Origin: Stagnihabitans sp043738565
Lineage (GTDB): Bacteria; Pseudomonadota; Alphaproteobacteria; Rhodobacterales; Rhodobacteraceae
Direction of reading: 5' to 3'
NCBI GenBank assembly: GCA_043738565.1
Contig: JAYUGA010000162.1
Location: forward strand, 1-32,645
Length of the DNA stretch: 32,645 nucleotides
The notes beneath the pieces were generated by a model that was not told the DNA's origin, ran no database searches, and saw only the letters and a program-made list of their open reading frames with translations. Shown here piece by piece: positions 1 through 8,192 of this stretch. The stretch's first letter is position 1. The number at the start of each line of letters is the position of its first letter. Both the position numbers and the translations under genes were made by a program.

Positions 1-57
1 GCACTTGTCAACAGCTTCGTCATTGGGGGTGTTACATCGCGCGCAGGTTTCCGCGCC
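1..57. other. short non-coding stretch downstream of lptB
   Basis: No gene can be supported here. On the minus strand there is a weak 5-bp hairpin (GCGCG/CGCGC arms, 8-nt loop) just after the lptB stop, but no T-run follows it, so I do not call it a terminator. In related bacteria a ribosome hibernation factor gene often comes next, but nothing of it is visible inside this window. Confidence 0.4.
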
Positions 58-810
58 TTAGTTAATTCGGAAGTTCTGCCCCAGATATACGCGGCGGACG
101 GTTTCGTCGCGCACAACCTCATCCGTTGTGCCGCTCATCAAAACTTTGCCGTCATGCAGGATATAGGCGCGGTCGACGATTTCCAGCGTCTCGCGCACGT
201 TGTGGTCGGTGATCAGGACGCCGATGCCGCGCGATTTGAGGTCGTGGACCAGATGGCGGATTTCGCCGACCGCGATCGGGTCGACCCCGGCGAAAGGTTC
301 GTCGAGCAGCAGGTATTTCGGATTGGCGGCAAGGCAGCGGGCAATCTCGGCGCGGCGGCGTTCGCCACCCGACAGCGCCAGTGCGGGAGCGCGGCGGATG
401 TGGGTGATCGAAAACTCGGACAGCAGTTCTTCCAGCCGCTCGCGGCGTTTCAGACGGTCGGGCTCGGCGATTTCAAGGACGGCGAGGATGTTGTCTTCGA
501 CGGTCAGGCCGCGAAAGATTGACACTTCCTGCGGCAGGTAGCCGATGCCAAGGCGGGCGCGGCGATACATCGGCAAGGCGGTCACGTCGCGGCCGTCGAT
601 GATGACCTGACCCGCTTCGGGGTTCACCAGGCCCGCGATGGCGTAAAAGCAGGTGGTCTTGCCGCTGCCATTGGGGCCGAGCAGCGCCACAACCTCGCCG
701 CGGGAAAGGTCCAGCGAGACATCGCGGATGACGAGGCGTTTCTTGTAGCTTTTGCGCAGGTTGCGCACATGCAGCCCGACAGAGCCTTGGGTGACGGTCA
801 GCTCTGGCAT
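58..810 (-). CDS. lptB: LPS export ABC transporter ATP-binding protein LptB
   Basis: LptB is the cytoplasmic ATPase that, with LptF/LptG, pulls lipopolysaccharide from the inner membrane into the LptC-LptA bridge. All ABC motifs are intact (numbered from the TTG one codon upstream of the chosen start): Walker A GPNGSGKT at about 46-53, Q-loop Q95, signature LSGGE at 147-151, Walker B LLLDEP ending near 173 and H-loop H204. The YLPQEVSIFRGLTVEDN stretch is typical of LptB. About 250 aa, normal for the family. I chose the ATG at 810 because it forms a TGATG junction with the lptA stop; the TTG at 813 is less likely. It is the last visible gene of the rnd-kdsD-lptCAB operon, and translational coupling to lptA is likely. 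Confidence 0.95.
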   Translation of the reverse strand: MPELTVTQGSVGLHVRNLRKSYKKRLVIRDVSLDLSRGEVVALLGPNGSGKTTCFYAIAGLVNPEAGQVIIDGRDVTALPMYRRARLGIGYLPQEVSIFRGLTVEDNILAVLEIAEPDRLKRRERLEELLSEFSITHIRRAPALALSGGERRRAEIARCLAANPKYLLLDEPFAGVDPIAVGEIRHLVHDLKSRGIGVLITDHNVRETLEIVDRAYILHDGKVLMSGTTDEVVRDETVRRVYLGQNFRIN

Positions 811-1298
811 CAATTGCCACCCGGGGTGAAGATGGTGGTAACGCGGCCCTCCATCGTGCCGGTGCCGGTTTTGAGGTCGAGCGTCAGCTTCTGACCGGAG
901 ATTGCGGCGGCGCCCTGGGTCAGCACGACATCGCCGGTCATCACCAGATCGCCGGTATCGGGTTTGTAGTCAGCCTCGGAAGCCTTGGCGGCATCGGTGC
1001 CAGCGGCCAGGGTCACGCCGCCAGAGGCGTGCAGGGTCTGGATCGCCTTTTTATCGGCGGAATAGACGACCTGCACCTCGGCGGCTTGCAGTTTCATGTC
1101 GCCTTGGGTGACGACGACATTGCCAGTGAACAGCGCGGTGCCGTCGGCCTGATTGACGGCCAGTTGATCGGCCTGCACCTGCACCGGAGCTTTGGGGTCG
1201 GTTTTCAGGCCGGCGAAGGCGACATCGGTGCCGGCGGCGGTGGCCGCCAGGGGGGTCAGGGCCAGAAGGCCAACCAACAGAATGCGCGAGAAAACCAT
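810..1298 (-). CDS. lptA: LPS transport periplasmic protein LptA
   Basis: A 162-aa protein with a clear Sec signal peptide (short basic start, hydrophobic core to about residue 18, cleavage near ATAA at 19-22), followed by an OstA/LptA beta-jellyroll domain at about 38-150. The repeated 'GNVVVTQGDMKLQA' and 'GDVVLTQGAAAISG' strands are characteristic. LptA forms the periplasmic filament that carries LPS between LptC and the outer-membrane LptD. It starts 11 bp after lptC, with an AGGG-type ribosome site, and its TGA overlaps the lptB ATG. Length and context fit; sequence similarity in this family is low, so the gene order adds much of the weight. Confidence 0.9.
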   Translation of the reverse strand: MVFSRILLVGLLALTPLAATAAGTDVAFAGLKTDPKAPVQVQADQLAVNQADGTALFTGNVVVTQGDMKLQAAEVQVVYSADKKAIQTLHASGGVTLAAGTDAAKASEADYKPDTGDLVMTGDVVLTQGAAAISGQKLTLDLKTGTGTMEGRVTTIFTPGGN

Positions 1299-1309
1299 AT
1301 GTTTGATCC

Positions 1310-1939
1310 CTAATTCACCGGCTGGTATAGCAGCCGCACGTTGCCTTTGAAAACCAGAAGATAGGCGGGCTTGTTTGCCTTGGCGTCCGGGTCGGCGCGG
1401 CCAAGGTGCATCGCGTCCGCCGTGATCTGGCCAACCGGGCCGGTTGCCTTGACGGCCCCGGTGCTGTCCAGCCCGGTATCGTCGAGTTTGACTGCCATGC
1501 CGGGCATCTCGATCCGGTAGCCGGCCGAGTTGGTGACTACCACGCCGCCTGACAGATTGATCACCTTGGCCGCCTGATCGAGTTGGGCGGCTTTGGCGAC
1601 AAGGTCGGTGCGGGCACCGTCGGGAGTTTCCAGCAACCCGCTCAGATCGCTGGCGTTTCCGGAATTGTTGGTGCCGGAGACGCCCGGTTTCGCCTCGCCC
1701 GCCTTGATGGTCAGGGCGGCGCCATCGGCGGTCATCCCGGCGAAAACGGCGTCGGTCAGCCGGGGTTCCTTGACGCGAAGGGCGATATCGACATCGGCAT
1801 AGGGGATCGCATCCTCGGGGCTGACGTTGCGCGACACGATGAACAGGGTGGACAGGATGGCGAGGGCGGTCAGAGGCAACAGGATTTTGAGCCAGAACAC
1901 CAGCCGCGAATGGAAATTGTCGCGGCGGGTCCAGGCCAT
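1310..1939 (-). CDS. lptC: LPS export protein LptC
   Basis: A bitopic inner-membrane protein of about 209 aa. One N-terminal transmembrane helix (about residues 15-37, LKILLPLTALAILSTLFIV) precedes a periplasmic LptC-type beta domain with the 'GVVVTNSAGYRIEMPGM' pattern. LptC docks LptA onto the LptBFG transporter. The ATG at 1939 overlaps the kdsD TGA (TGATG); a GTG at 1942 is the alternative start. Its position between kdsD and lptA is the standard Rhodobacterales arrangement and strongly supports the call. Confidence 0.9.
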   Translation of the reverse strand: MAWTRRDNFHSRLVFWLKILLPLTALAILSTLFIVSRNVSPEDAIPYADVDIALRVKEPRLTDAVFAGMTADGAALTIKAGEAKPGVSGTNNSGNASDLSGLLETPDGARTDLVAKAAQLDQAAKVINLSGGVVVTNSAGYRIEMPGMAVKLDDTGLDSTGAVKATGPVGQITADAMHLGRADPDAKANKPAYLLVFKGNVRLLYQPVN

Positions 1940-2904
1940 CACAGCACCCCGGCGCGCAGGAGGTCGTGAATGTTCAGGATGCCGGTGGCGTTGGGGCCGC
2001 TGGCCGGGTCCAGCACGAACAGGCAGGTGATCTTGCGGTCGTTCATCAGGGCGAGCGCTTTTTCGGCCAGCGCATCGGGTGGCACGGTGCGGGGATTGCG
2101 GGTCATCACCTGACCGGCGGTCAGGGTCAGCAGCCCGTCCATGTGCCGCCGCAAGTCGCCATCGGTGATGATGCCGGTCAGCGCACCGGTGTCATCGGTC
2201 ACGCCGGTGACGCCAAAGCCGGAGCGGCTGATCGACAGCAGGGCATGGCTCATCGGGCTGGTGGCGGCGGTCAGCGGCAGGTCGGTGTGCATTAGGTCGC
2301 GGACCTTGAGCAGTTTGGCGCCCAGGCGGCCACCGGGGTGGAAGATGCGGAAATGGTCGGGGGTGAATTCGCGGTGTTCCATCAGCGCGATGGCCAGCGC
2401 GTCACCAAGGGCGAGGGTCATGGTGGTCGAGGTGGTGGGGACGATGCCGGTCTCGCAAGCCTCTGGCGCAGGCGGCAGGATGATCGCCACATCGGACTGC
2501 CGGGCGAGGGTGCTGTCGGCTTTGGCGGTGATGCCGATCAGGGGAATGTCGAAGCGCCGGGTGTGGGCGACGATGTCGGACAGTTCGGGCGTCTCGCCGG
2601 ATTTCGACAGAGCCAGCACGACATCGCCGGACATGACCATGCCCAAGTCGCCGTGACTGGCCTCTGCCGGATGGATGAACATCGCGGGGGTGCCGGTGGA
2701 GGCGAAGGTGGCGGCGATCTTGCGACCGATATGGCCGGATTTGCCCATGCCAGAGACGATTGCCCGGCCCTTGCAGGCGAGGATCAGGCTGATCGCTTTG
2801 GTGAAGTCGCCGTTCAGCGTGGCGGCCAGAATGGTCAGCGCCTCGGCTTCGCGGGTGATGACGCGGCGGGCGGTTTGCAGGAAATCAGTGGTGGAAGATG
2901 TCAT
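1939..2904 (-). CDS. kdsD: arabinose-5-phosphate isomerase (KdsD/KpsF family)
   Basis: Converts D-ribulose 5-phosphate to D-arabinose 5-phosphate, the first step towards Kdo for the LPS core. The 321-aa protein has an N-terminal SIS sugar-isomerase domain (about 35-175), with the family motif GMGKSGHIGRKIAATFASTGTPA at 52-74 and the HPAEASHGDLGM stretch with catalytic-site His at 78 and 84. Two CBS domains follow from about 205 to the end. A strong GGGAGGAG ribosome site lies just upstream of the ATG. The start overlaps the end of rnd by 20 bp, so the genes are probably co-transcribed. Its link to lptCAB makes biological sense because Kdo is a core LPS sugar. Confidence 0.95.
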   Translation of the reverse strand: MTSSTTDFLQTARRVITREAEALTILAATLNGDFTKAISLILACKGRAIVSGMGKSGHIGRKIAATFASTGTPAMFIHPAEASHGDLGMVMSGDVVLALSKSGETPELSDIVAHTRRFDIPLIGITAKADSTLARQSDVAIILPPAPEACETGIVPTTSTTMTLALGDALAIALMEHREFTPDHFRIFHPGGRLGAKLLKVRDLMHTDLPLTAATSPMSHALLSISRSGFGVTGVTDDTGALTGIITDGDLRRHMDGLLTLTAGQVMTRNPRTVPPDALAEKALALMNDRKITCLFVLDPASGPNATGILNIHDLLRAGVL

Positions 2905-3499
2905 TCGGCTCCTCCCATCCTTTCAGATCGAGCTCGCAGCGGGTCGGCAGGAAAGCGAAACAGCGCAGGGCGAGGTCGAGGCGGTCTTCGCGGACAAGAC
3001 ATGCTTCGAGCGCGTCTTTCAGCTTGTGCAGATACAGCACGTCGGAGGCGGCGTATTCCTTTTGGGCGTCGCTGAGGGTCGTGGAACCCCAGTCCGAGGT
3101 TTGCTGCTGTTTCGACACATCGACGCCGACCATTTCGGCCAGCAGATATTTCAGGCCGTGGCGGTCGGTGAAGGTGCGGACCAGTTTGGCGGCGATCTTG
3201 GTGCACCAGACCGGAGCGGTGACGACGCCAAGCGCCTGCCCCAGCATGGCAATGTCGAAGCGGCCGAAGTGGAACAGTTTCAGCGTGGCGGGATCGGTCA
3301 GCATCCCGGTCAGATTGGGGGCAGAGGTCTGGCCCTTGGCGATCTGCACCAGATGGGCGTGGCCGTCACCGGATGACAGTTGCACCAGACACAGCCGGTC
3401 GCGTCGGGGGTCAAGGCCCATCGTCTCGGTGTCGATGGCGACGATGGGGCCAAGGGAAAGGCCAGCGGGCAGGTCGTTCTGATAGAGGTGGATGGCCAA
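2885..3499 (-). CDS. rnd: ribonuclease D-type 3'-5' exonuclease
   Basis: A DEDDy 3'-5' exoribonuclease, presumably acting in tRNA 3'-end trimming. With the TTG start at 3499 the protein is 204 aa (MAIHLYQND...), the usual length for the short alphaproteobacterial form without the C-terminal HRDC domain of the E. coli enzyme. Visible motifs: ExoI D23-x-E25, ExoII D82 (HFGRFD), and ExoIII Y149/D153 (YAASD). A second TTG at 3559 would add 20 residues that do not look like part of the domain. No ATG is usable, and neither TTG has a convincing ribosome site, so the start is the uncertain part. First gene of the LPS operon. Confidence 0.9.
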   Translation of the reverse strand: MAIHLYQNDLPAGLSLGPIVAIDTETMGLDPRRDRLCLVQLSSGDGHAHLVQIAKGQTSAPNLTGMLTDPATLKLFHFGRFDIAMLGQALGVVTAPVWCTKIAAKLVRTFTDRHGLKYLLAEMVGVDVSKQQQTSDWGSTTLSDAQKEYAASDVLYLHKLKDALEACLVREDRLDLALRCFAFLPTRCELDLKGWEEPNDIFHH

Positions 3500-3628
3500 G
3501 ATGGGGTCCGATCTGATGGGGGCTGCAAGGGAAGTAACGGTGTGGCTGGTCTGGGTCAACGCCTACGCTTTTCGGTGGACCTTGGGCGGCGGTTTGGGTC
3601 TTCTGCGGGCAGGCAAACGGGGGTTGGG

Positions 3629-4621
3629 ATGTTTCGCGCATTGGTCATGGAAAAAGACGCCGAAGGGCAGGCGCGGGCATCCGTGCAGGACTTGCCGGAT
3701 GACCGCCTGCCTGCGGGTGAGGTGACAGTGGCGGTCGAATATTCGACGGTGAACTACAAGGACGGCCTGTGCCTTTCGCCGAATGGCGGCGAGTTGGTCA
3801 GGGTCTGGCCGCATGTGGCGGGGATCGACTTTGCCGGGGTGGTCGAGCATTCCAGCGACCCGCGCTATTTCCCCGGTGACAGTGTTGTCTTGACCGGCTG
3901 GCGGGTCGGCGAGGTGCATTGGGGCGGTTATGCCACAAGGGCGCGTGCCCGCGCGGACTGGCTGGTGCCGCTGCCGGATGGGTTGCGCGCAAGGCAAGCA
4001 ATGGCGGTCGGCACGGCGGGGCTGACGGCGATGCTGGCGGTGATGGCGCTGGAGGAGCATTGGATGACCCCGGCAGGCGGCGAGGTGCTGGTGACCGGGG
4101 CGGCAGGCGGTGTCGGGTCGGTCGCGGTGGCAGTGCTGGCGCGGCTTGGTTATCAGGTGGCGGCGGTGACCGGGCGGCCTGAGGCGGAGGGCTATCTGCG
4201 CGGGTTGGGGGCGGCGCGGATCATTCCGCGGGCGGACCTGGCGGAGACCGTGAAGCGGCCCTTGGAGGCGGAGACCTGGGGCGGCTGCATTGACGCGGTG
4301 GGGGGTGCGATGCTGGCGCGGCTGTTGGGGCAGATGAAATATGGCGCGTCGGTTGCGGCGGTGGGTTTGGCCGGCGGGTCGGCGCTGCCCGCCTCGGTCA
4401 TCCCGTTCCTGTTGCGCGGGGTGAACCTGTTGGGGATCGATTCGGTGCTGATGCCGTTTGCGCGGCGGGAGCAGGCTTGGGCCAGGTTGGCGCGGGAGTT
4501 GGCGCCGGAGACGTTGGAGGCGATGATCCGGCCCGCGACTTTGGCGGAAGTGCCGGAACTGGGGGCGGCGATCCTGCGTGGCGAGGTGCGGGGCCGCGTG
4601 GTGGTGGACGTGCGGGCGTGA
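3629..4621 (+). CDS. acuI: acrylyl-CoA reductase AcuI-like (medium-chain dehydrogenase/reductase)
   Basis: A zinc-free MDR-family NADPH-dependent quinone-oxidoreductase-like enzyme of 330 aa. AcuI reduces toxic acryloyl-CoA to propionyl-CoA and takes part in 3-hydroxypropionate and DMSP metabolism in Rhodobacterales. The N-terminal GroES-like fold contains STVNYKDGL (39-47) and PHVAGIDFAG (61-70), both typical of the YhdH/AcuI group. The nucleotide-binding motif TGAAGGVGS is at 156-164. I chose the ATG at 3629, after GGGG, rather than longer in-frame extensions, because MFRALVM is the usual N-terminus. It is divergent from rnd and convergent with lacI (5-bp gap). No DMSP lyase is nearby, so the role is probably general acryloyl-CoA removal. 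Confidence 0.85.
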   Translation: MFRALVMEKDAEGQARASVQDLPDDRLPAGEVTVAVEYSTVNYKDGLCLSPNGGELVRVWPHVAGIDFAGVVEHSSDPRYFPGDSVVLTGWRVGEVHWGGYATRARARADWLVPLPDGLRARQAMAVGTAGLTAMLAVMALEEHWMTPAGGEVLVTGAAGGVGSVAVAVLARLGYQVAAVTGRPEAEGYLRGLGAARIIPRADLAETVKRPLEAETWGGCIDAVGGAMLARLLGQMKYGASVAAVGLAGGSALPASVIPFLLRGVNLLGIDSVLMPFARREQAWARLARELAPETLEAMIRPATLAEVPELGAAILRGEVRGRVVVDVRA

Positions 4622-4626
4622 CGCCG

Positions 4627-5658
4627 TTAGCTGCTGGAGCGCAGTTTCAGGGACGGTTCCAGCAGAAAATGCTGTGGTGCCGTTCGTCCGCCAATCCGGC
4701 CTAGCAACGTCTCGGCGGCCAGTTTGCCCTGGCTGCGGCCTGACTGATCCATGCTGGACAGGTCGATCAGCGGCAACGCCGCCACGCTGGAATTGTCGTA
4801 GCCGATGATGGCCAGATCTTGCGGGATCGACAGGCCCAGCTTCTTGGCCTGATTGATCACGATTATGGCGTGAATATCGCTCCAGCAGAACAAGGCGCGG
4901 GGGCGGTCGGGCGCGGAAAGGATTTCCTGAATGAAGGCCGCGTCGCGCTGTTGCGGATAGGGCATGTGGAAAATCCGGGCCTTTTGTGCCAGACCCGCCC
5001 GCGCCATTGCCGCCAGATAGCCAATTTCGCGTTGGCGGACGACGTTCGATTCCTCAAGTGCGCTGCCGCTCAGGCTCAGCATCGCGACGTCATCATAACC
5101 GCGCTGCAACAGGGCATCGGTGGCCAAACTGGCCCCCATTTTGTCGTCCGCATTGACGGTGTCGAAGTCTGCCGACTGCTGTTCGTGATGCGCGAGGGCG
5201 ACTATGGGGATCTGGCGGGCAAACTTGGTCAGCGTCTCACCGGCCATCTGGGGGGCGACCAGGATCAATCCGTCCATCCGGTAGTCGATCATCGACTCGA
5301 TCAGGCTTGCCTCGATCGGCATGTTGGAGCGGCCGATGCCGACCATTGCCTGATAGTTCGACGGGCCTAGAATGTCGTTCACGCCGTCGATCACTTCGGG
5401 CAGGTAGGGGTTGGCGATTTCGACCAGCAGGATGCCGATGGTATAGGTCTGGCCGCGCATGCCGCGCGCCGCCACGCTGGGGCGGTAGCCGAGCCGTTCG
5501 ATCGACGCGGTGACCTTCTGGCGCAGGCTGTCGCTGACACCGTAAGCATTGCGCAGAACCTTGGAGACGGCGGCGACCGACACGCCGGCATCGGCAGCGA
5601 CGGTGCGAATCGTCACCCGACCCGGTCGCGCCGCCGGTTTGATGTCATCCATGCCCAT
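4627..5658 (-). CDS. LacI-family transcriptional regulator of the rhamnosidase operon
   Basis: A 343-aa LacI/GalR repressor. The N-terminal helix-turn-helix lies at about 15-70 (VTIRTVAADAGVSVAAVSKVLRN, then the hinge-proximal LGYRPSVAARGM). It is followed by a periplasmic-binding-protein-like sugar-sensing domain (TYTIGILLVEIANPYLPEVIDGV onward; DLAIIGYDNSSVAALP near the C-terminus is the usual dimer/ligand stretch). It is divergent from the rhamnosidase-transporter operon, with inverted repeats in the 143-bp gap. By analogy with the family it should repress that operon, and perhaps itself, until a rhamnoside-derived ligand appears. An ATG at 5652 is an alternative start. The ligand is inferred from context only. 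Confidence 0.92.
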   Translation of the reverse strand: MGMDDIKPAARPGRVTIRTVAADAGVSVAAVSKVLRNAYGVSDSLRQKVTASIERLGYRPSVAARGMRGQTYTIGILLVEIANPYLPEVIDGVNDILGPSNYQAMVGIGRSNMPIEASLIESMIDYRMDGLILVAPQMAGETLTKFARQIPIVALAHHEQQSADFDTVNADDKMGASLATDALLQRGYDDVAMLSLSGSALEESNVVRQREIGYLAAMARAGLAQKARIFHMPYPQQRDAAFIQEILSAPDRPRALFCWSDIHAIIVINQAKKLGLSIPQDLAIIGYDNSSVAALPLIDLSSMDQSGRSQGKLAAETLLGRIGGRTAPQHFLLEPSLKLRSSS

Positions 5659-5728
5659 TGGCCCGCCAAACCCCGAAATTCCGCCAGAAACAGGCTACGA
5701 AAATTTCTGTTGCGTTGCAATTGAAGTT

Positions 5729-5749
5729 GTAGAATGTTCTACGTAGAAC
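5729..5749. promoter_or_regulatory. probable LacI-type operator, overlapping inverted repeats
   Basis: Positions 5736-5749 (GTTCTACGTAGAAC) form a perfect 14-bp palindrome with a central CG, the hallmark of LacI/GalR operators. The left arm is reused in a second inverted repeat at 5729-5742 (GTAGAA-tg-TTCTAC). The two thus form a tandem array of three alternating half-sites. It lies between the divergent lacI and rhamnosidase genes, about 50-70 bp upstream of the rhamnosidase ATG. I found no second copy in the window. Confidence 0.75.
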
Positions 5750-5801
5750 GGTCCACGTTTTGCAGGGAGATGCAGGCGCGGGGCGATGGGGAGGGAAGAC
5801 A

Positions 5802-8144
5802 ATGGGACTGCAAGGCAAAGTGCGCAGCGCTGCTGCGGTCGGGGGCGCGCAGGTTGGGCGTAGCTGGACGGCGCGGATGGTGGCCCCGCTGGCCGATCAG
5901 GGCCAAGGCACGCCGGGCAGTTTCGTGGCCAGGGAATTCACGCTTTCCGCTGTTGCAGGGTCGGTTTTGCACGTCTCGGCTTTGGGTCTCTATCGCGCAT
6001 TCATCAACGGGGTGCGGGTGGGCAATGATCTGCTGACCCCCGGCTGGACCTGCTATGACGACCGGATTGCCTATCAGAGCTATGACATTGCGGGCCTGTT
6101 GAAGCCGGGGGCGAACCGGATCGAGATCTGGCTGGCGGATGGTTGGTACCGCTCGCCGATGATGTGGAAAGCCAATGAAATCGTGAATTGCTGGGGCGAC
6201 CGGATTGCGGCGATTGCCGAGATTGTGCAGGGCGGTCGGGTAGTTGTGGCGACGGATGCGAGCTGGAAAAGCGGGACGCTGCCGGTGCGGAGGTCGGGGA
6301 TATATTTCGGCGAAGAGTATGATGCGCGGCTGGAGAGCCTGACCGAGACGGCTGGGGTCGAGGTGCTGAGCTTCGATTCGGGCCTGTTAGTGCCACATGA
6401 GACCTCACCGGTGGTGGAACTGACCCCGATTGCGCCGGTGGAAAGCTGGCTCGATGGTGAGGGGCGGCGGATTTATGACTTTGGCCAGAACGTTGGCGGT
6501 TATGTGCGCTATACGGTCAAAGGGGCCACTGGTGCGGTGGTGCTGGTCGAGCATTCCGAGGTGCTGGGACCGGACAAGGTCTTTGACAACCGCAACTATC
6601 GCGGCGCGGAGGGGCTGACGCGCTATACGCTGAAGGGCGGTGCGCCGGAAACCTATGCGCCGTTGTTCAGCTTTCAGGGCTATCGCTATGCACGGTTAAC
6701 CATCACTGGGCAGGCAGAGGTGTCGCAGATTGCGTCGGTGCCGATTTCCTCGGTGCCGGTGATGGCGGGGGGGTTCACTTCGGGTGTCGATGCGGTCAAC
6801 CGGCTGGTGATGAACACGGTCTGGTCACAGCGGGCAAATTTCATCGAGGTGCCGACCGATTGTCCGCAGCGCGATGAGCGGCTGGGCTGGACCGGCGACG
6901 CGCAGGTCTTTGCGGGGACGGCGTGCTGGCTGGCCGATGCCGAAAGCATCCTGCGCAAGTATCTGCGCGACGTGATGGCGGATCAGCGGCCGGACGGCGG
7001 TATTCCGCATTTCTCGCCCGATCCGACCCGGCTGCATCCCATGGTCGGGCGCGGGGTTTGGGCGGGGTCGACCGGCTGGGGCGATGCGATTACCGTGATT
7101 CCGTGGCAGTTGTATCTGCATTATGGCGATGCGGCGGTGCTGCGCGAATGCTTCCCGGCCATGCAGCGCTGGCTGGCGTATCTGTGGAACATCTCGAACG
7201 GGCCGATCATCCGGCCCGCTGCCGATTGGGGTGGCGCGGGGTTCACCTTTGGCGACTGGTTGCAGCCGGTCGGTGACAACCGCAAGCCGCGCCCGACGAT
7301 TGGCGATGATTGTGCGGCGACGCTGTATCACTTCATCTCGACCGATCTGGCGGCGCGGATTGCCGGGATCATCGGGGAGCCTGCCGAGGCCAAGCGGTTG
7401 CAGGACCGTGCCGAAGCGATCCGGGCGGCGTTTGAGCGGGAGTATTTCAGCGCCTCGGGGCGGCTGGCGCATAACGACCAGACTTCGTATGCGTTGGCGT
7501 TCCTGTATGGGCTGGTTCCCGAGCGGCACTATGCGGCTGCCAGAGACTATTTCCGGCAGATCGTCGTCGATGCCGATTACCTGATCGGCACCGGGTTTAT
7601 CGGCACGCCTGCGCTGTTGCCCGCCCTGACCAGGCTGGGGCTGGATGATGTGGCGGAGAAAGTGTTCCTGAACCGCCGCGTGCCGGGCTGGCTGTATCAG
7701 GTCGAGCATGGCGCGACGACAATCTGGGAGCGCTGGGACGCGCTGGCACCGGATGGCACGATTTATGACCCGGAAATGAACAGCTATAACCACTATGCCT
7801 ATGGCGCGGTGTGCCAGTGGCTGTTCGAAAGCGTGGCCGGCGTCGCCCCCGATGCCGCCCATCCGGGGTTTGACCGGGTGATCCTGAACCCGCAGATTCT
7901 GCCGGAATTGTCGCCGGTTGCCGCCTGGCACGATTGCCGACATGGGCGGATCGAGGCGGGCTGGACGCTGGACCGCGAGCAAGTGCGCTACACGGTCACG
8001 TTGCCGCCGGGATGCCGCGGCCATCTGCTGCCCAACCCGCGCCACAGTCAACTGGCTGTGGGTGGCACCGCCACGGCGATACCGGCTGCCGGGCTGGCCC
8101 TGTCGCCCGGCACTCACGACATCAGCTTCCGGCTTGAACCCTGA
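5802..8144 (+). CDS. alpha-L-rhamnosidase (GH78)
   Basis: Hydrolyses terminal alpha-L-rhamnose from glycosides. The 780-aa protein has N-terminal beta-sandwich domains (to about 230: REFTLSAVAGSVLHVSALGLYRAFING... and WLADGWYRSP), a domain containing YDFGQNVGGYVR, and a GH78 (alpha/alpha)6 barrel. The barrel carries the family signature DCPQRDERLGWTGD at 353-366 (acidic residues include D358, E359 and D366) and the second catalytic region GATTIWERWD with E643. A C-terminal beta domain completes it. Start: the ATG at 5802 follows GGGAGGGAAG; a TTG at 5760 is rejected. There is no signal peptide, so the enzyme should be cytoplasmic and act on imported rhamnosides. First gene of an operon with a sugar ABC transporter. 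Confidence 0.92.
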   Translation: MGLQGKVRSAAAVGGAQVGRSWTARMVAPLADQGQGTPGSFVAREFTLSAVAGSVLHVSALGLYRAFINGVRVGNDLLTPGWTCYDDRIAYQSYDIAGLLKPGANRIEIWLADGWYRSPMMWKANEIVNCWGDRIAAIAEIVQGGRVVVATDASWKSGTLPVRRSGIYFGEEYDARLESLTETAGVEVLSFDSGLLVPHETSPVVELTPIAPVESWLDGEGRRIYDFGQNVGGYVRYTVKGATGAVVLVEHSEVLGPDKVFDNRNYRGAEGLTRYTLKGGAPETYAPLFSFQGYRYARLTITGQAEVSQIASVPISSVPVMAGGFTSGVDAVNRLVMNTVWSQRANFIEVPTDCPQRDERLGWTGDAQVFAGTACWLADAESILRKYLRDVMADQRPDGGIPHFSPDPTRLHPMVGRGVWAGSTGWGDAITVIPWQLYLHYGDAAVLRECFPAMQRWLAYLWNISNGPIIRPAADWGGAGFTFGDWLQPVGDNRKPRPTIGDDCAATLYHFISTDLAARIAGIIGEPAEAKRLQDRAEAIRAAFEREYFSASGRLAHNDQTSYALAFLYGLVPERHYAAARDYFRQIVVDADYLIGTGFIGTPALLPALTRLGLDDVAEKVFLNRRVPGWLYQVEHGATTIWERWDALAPDGTIYDPEMNSYNHYAYGAVCQWLFESVAGVAPDAAHPGFDRVILNPQILPELSPVAAWHDCRHGRIEAGWTLDREQVRYTVTLPPGCRGHLLPNPRHSQLAVGGTATAIPAAGLALSPGTHDISFRLEP

Positions 8145-8192
8145 CCGGGCGCTGATCCAATCCGTCACGTAACATCCTGGGAGGAGATACAC

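Noticed and set aside
5760..5801. Longer rhamnosidase start at a TTG (5760)
   Set aside because: It has a weak upstream region, whereas the ATG at 5802 has GGGAGGGAAG at good spacing; the added residues (MQGDAGAGRWGGK) look like untranslated leader.
6703..6710. GGTTAACC palindrome inside the rhamnosidase gene
   Set aside because: Half-sites are in the opposite order and spacing from the candidate operator, and it is deep in a coding region.
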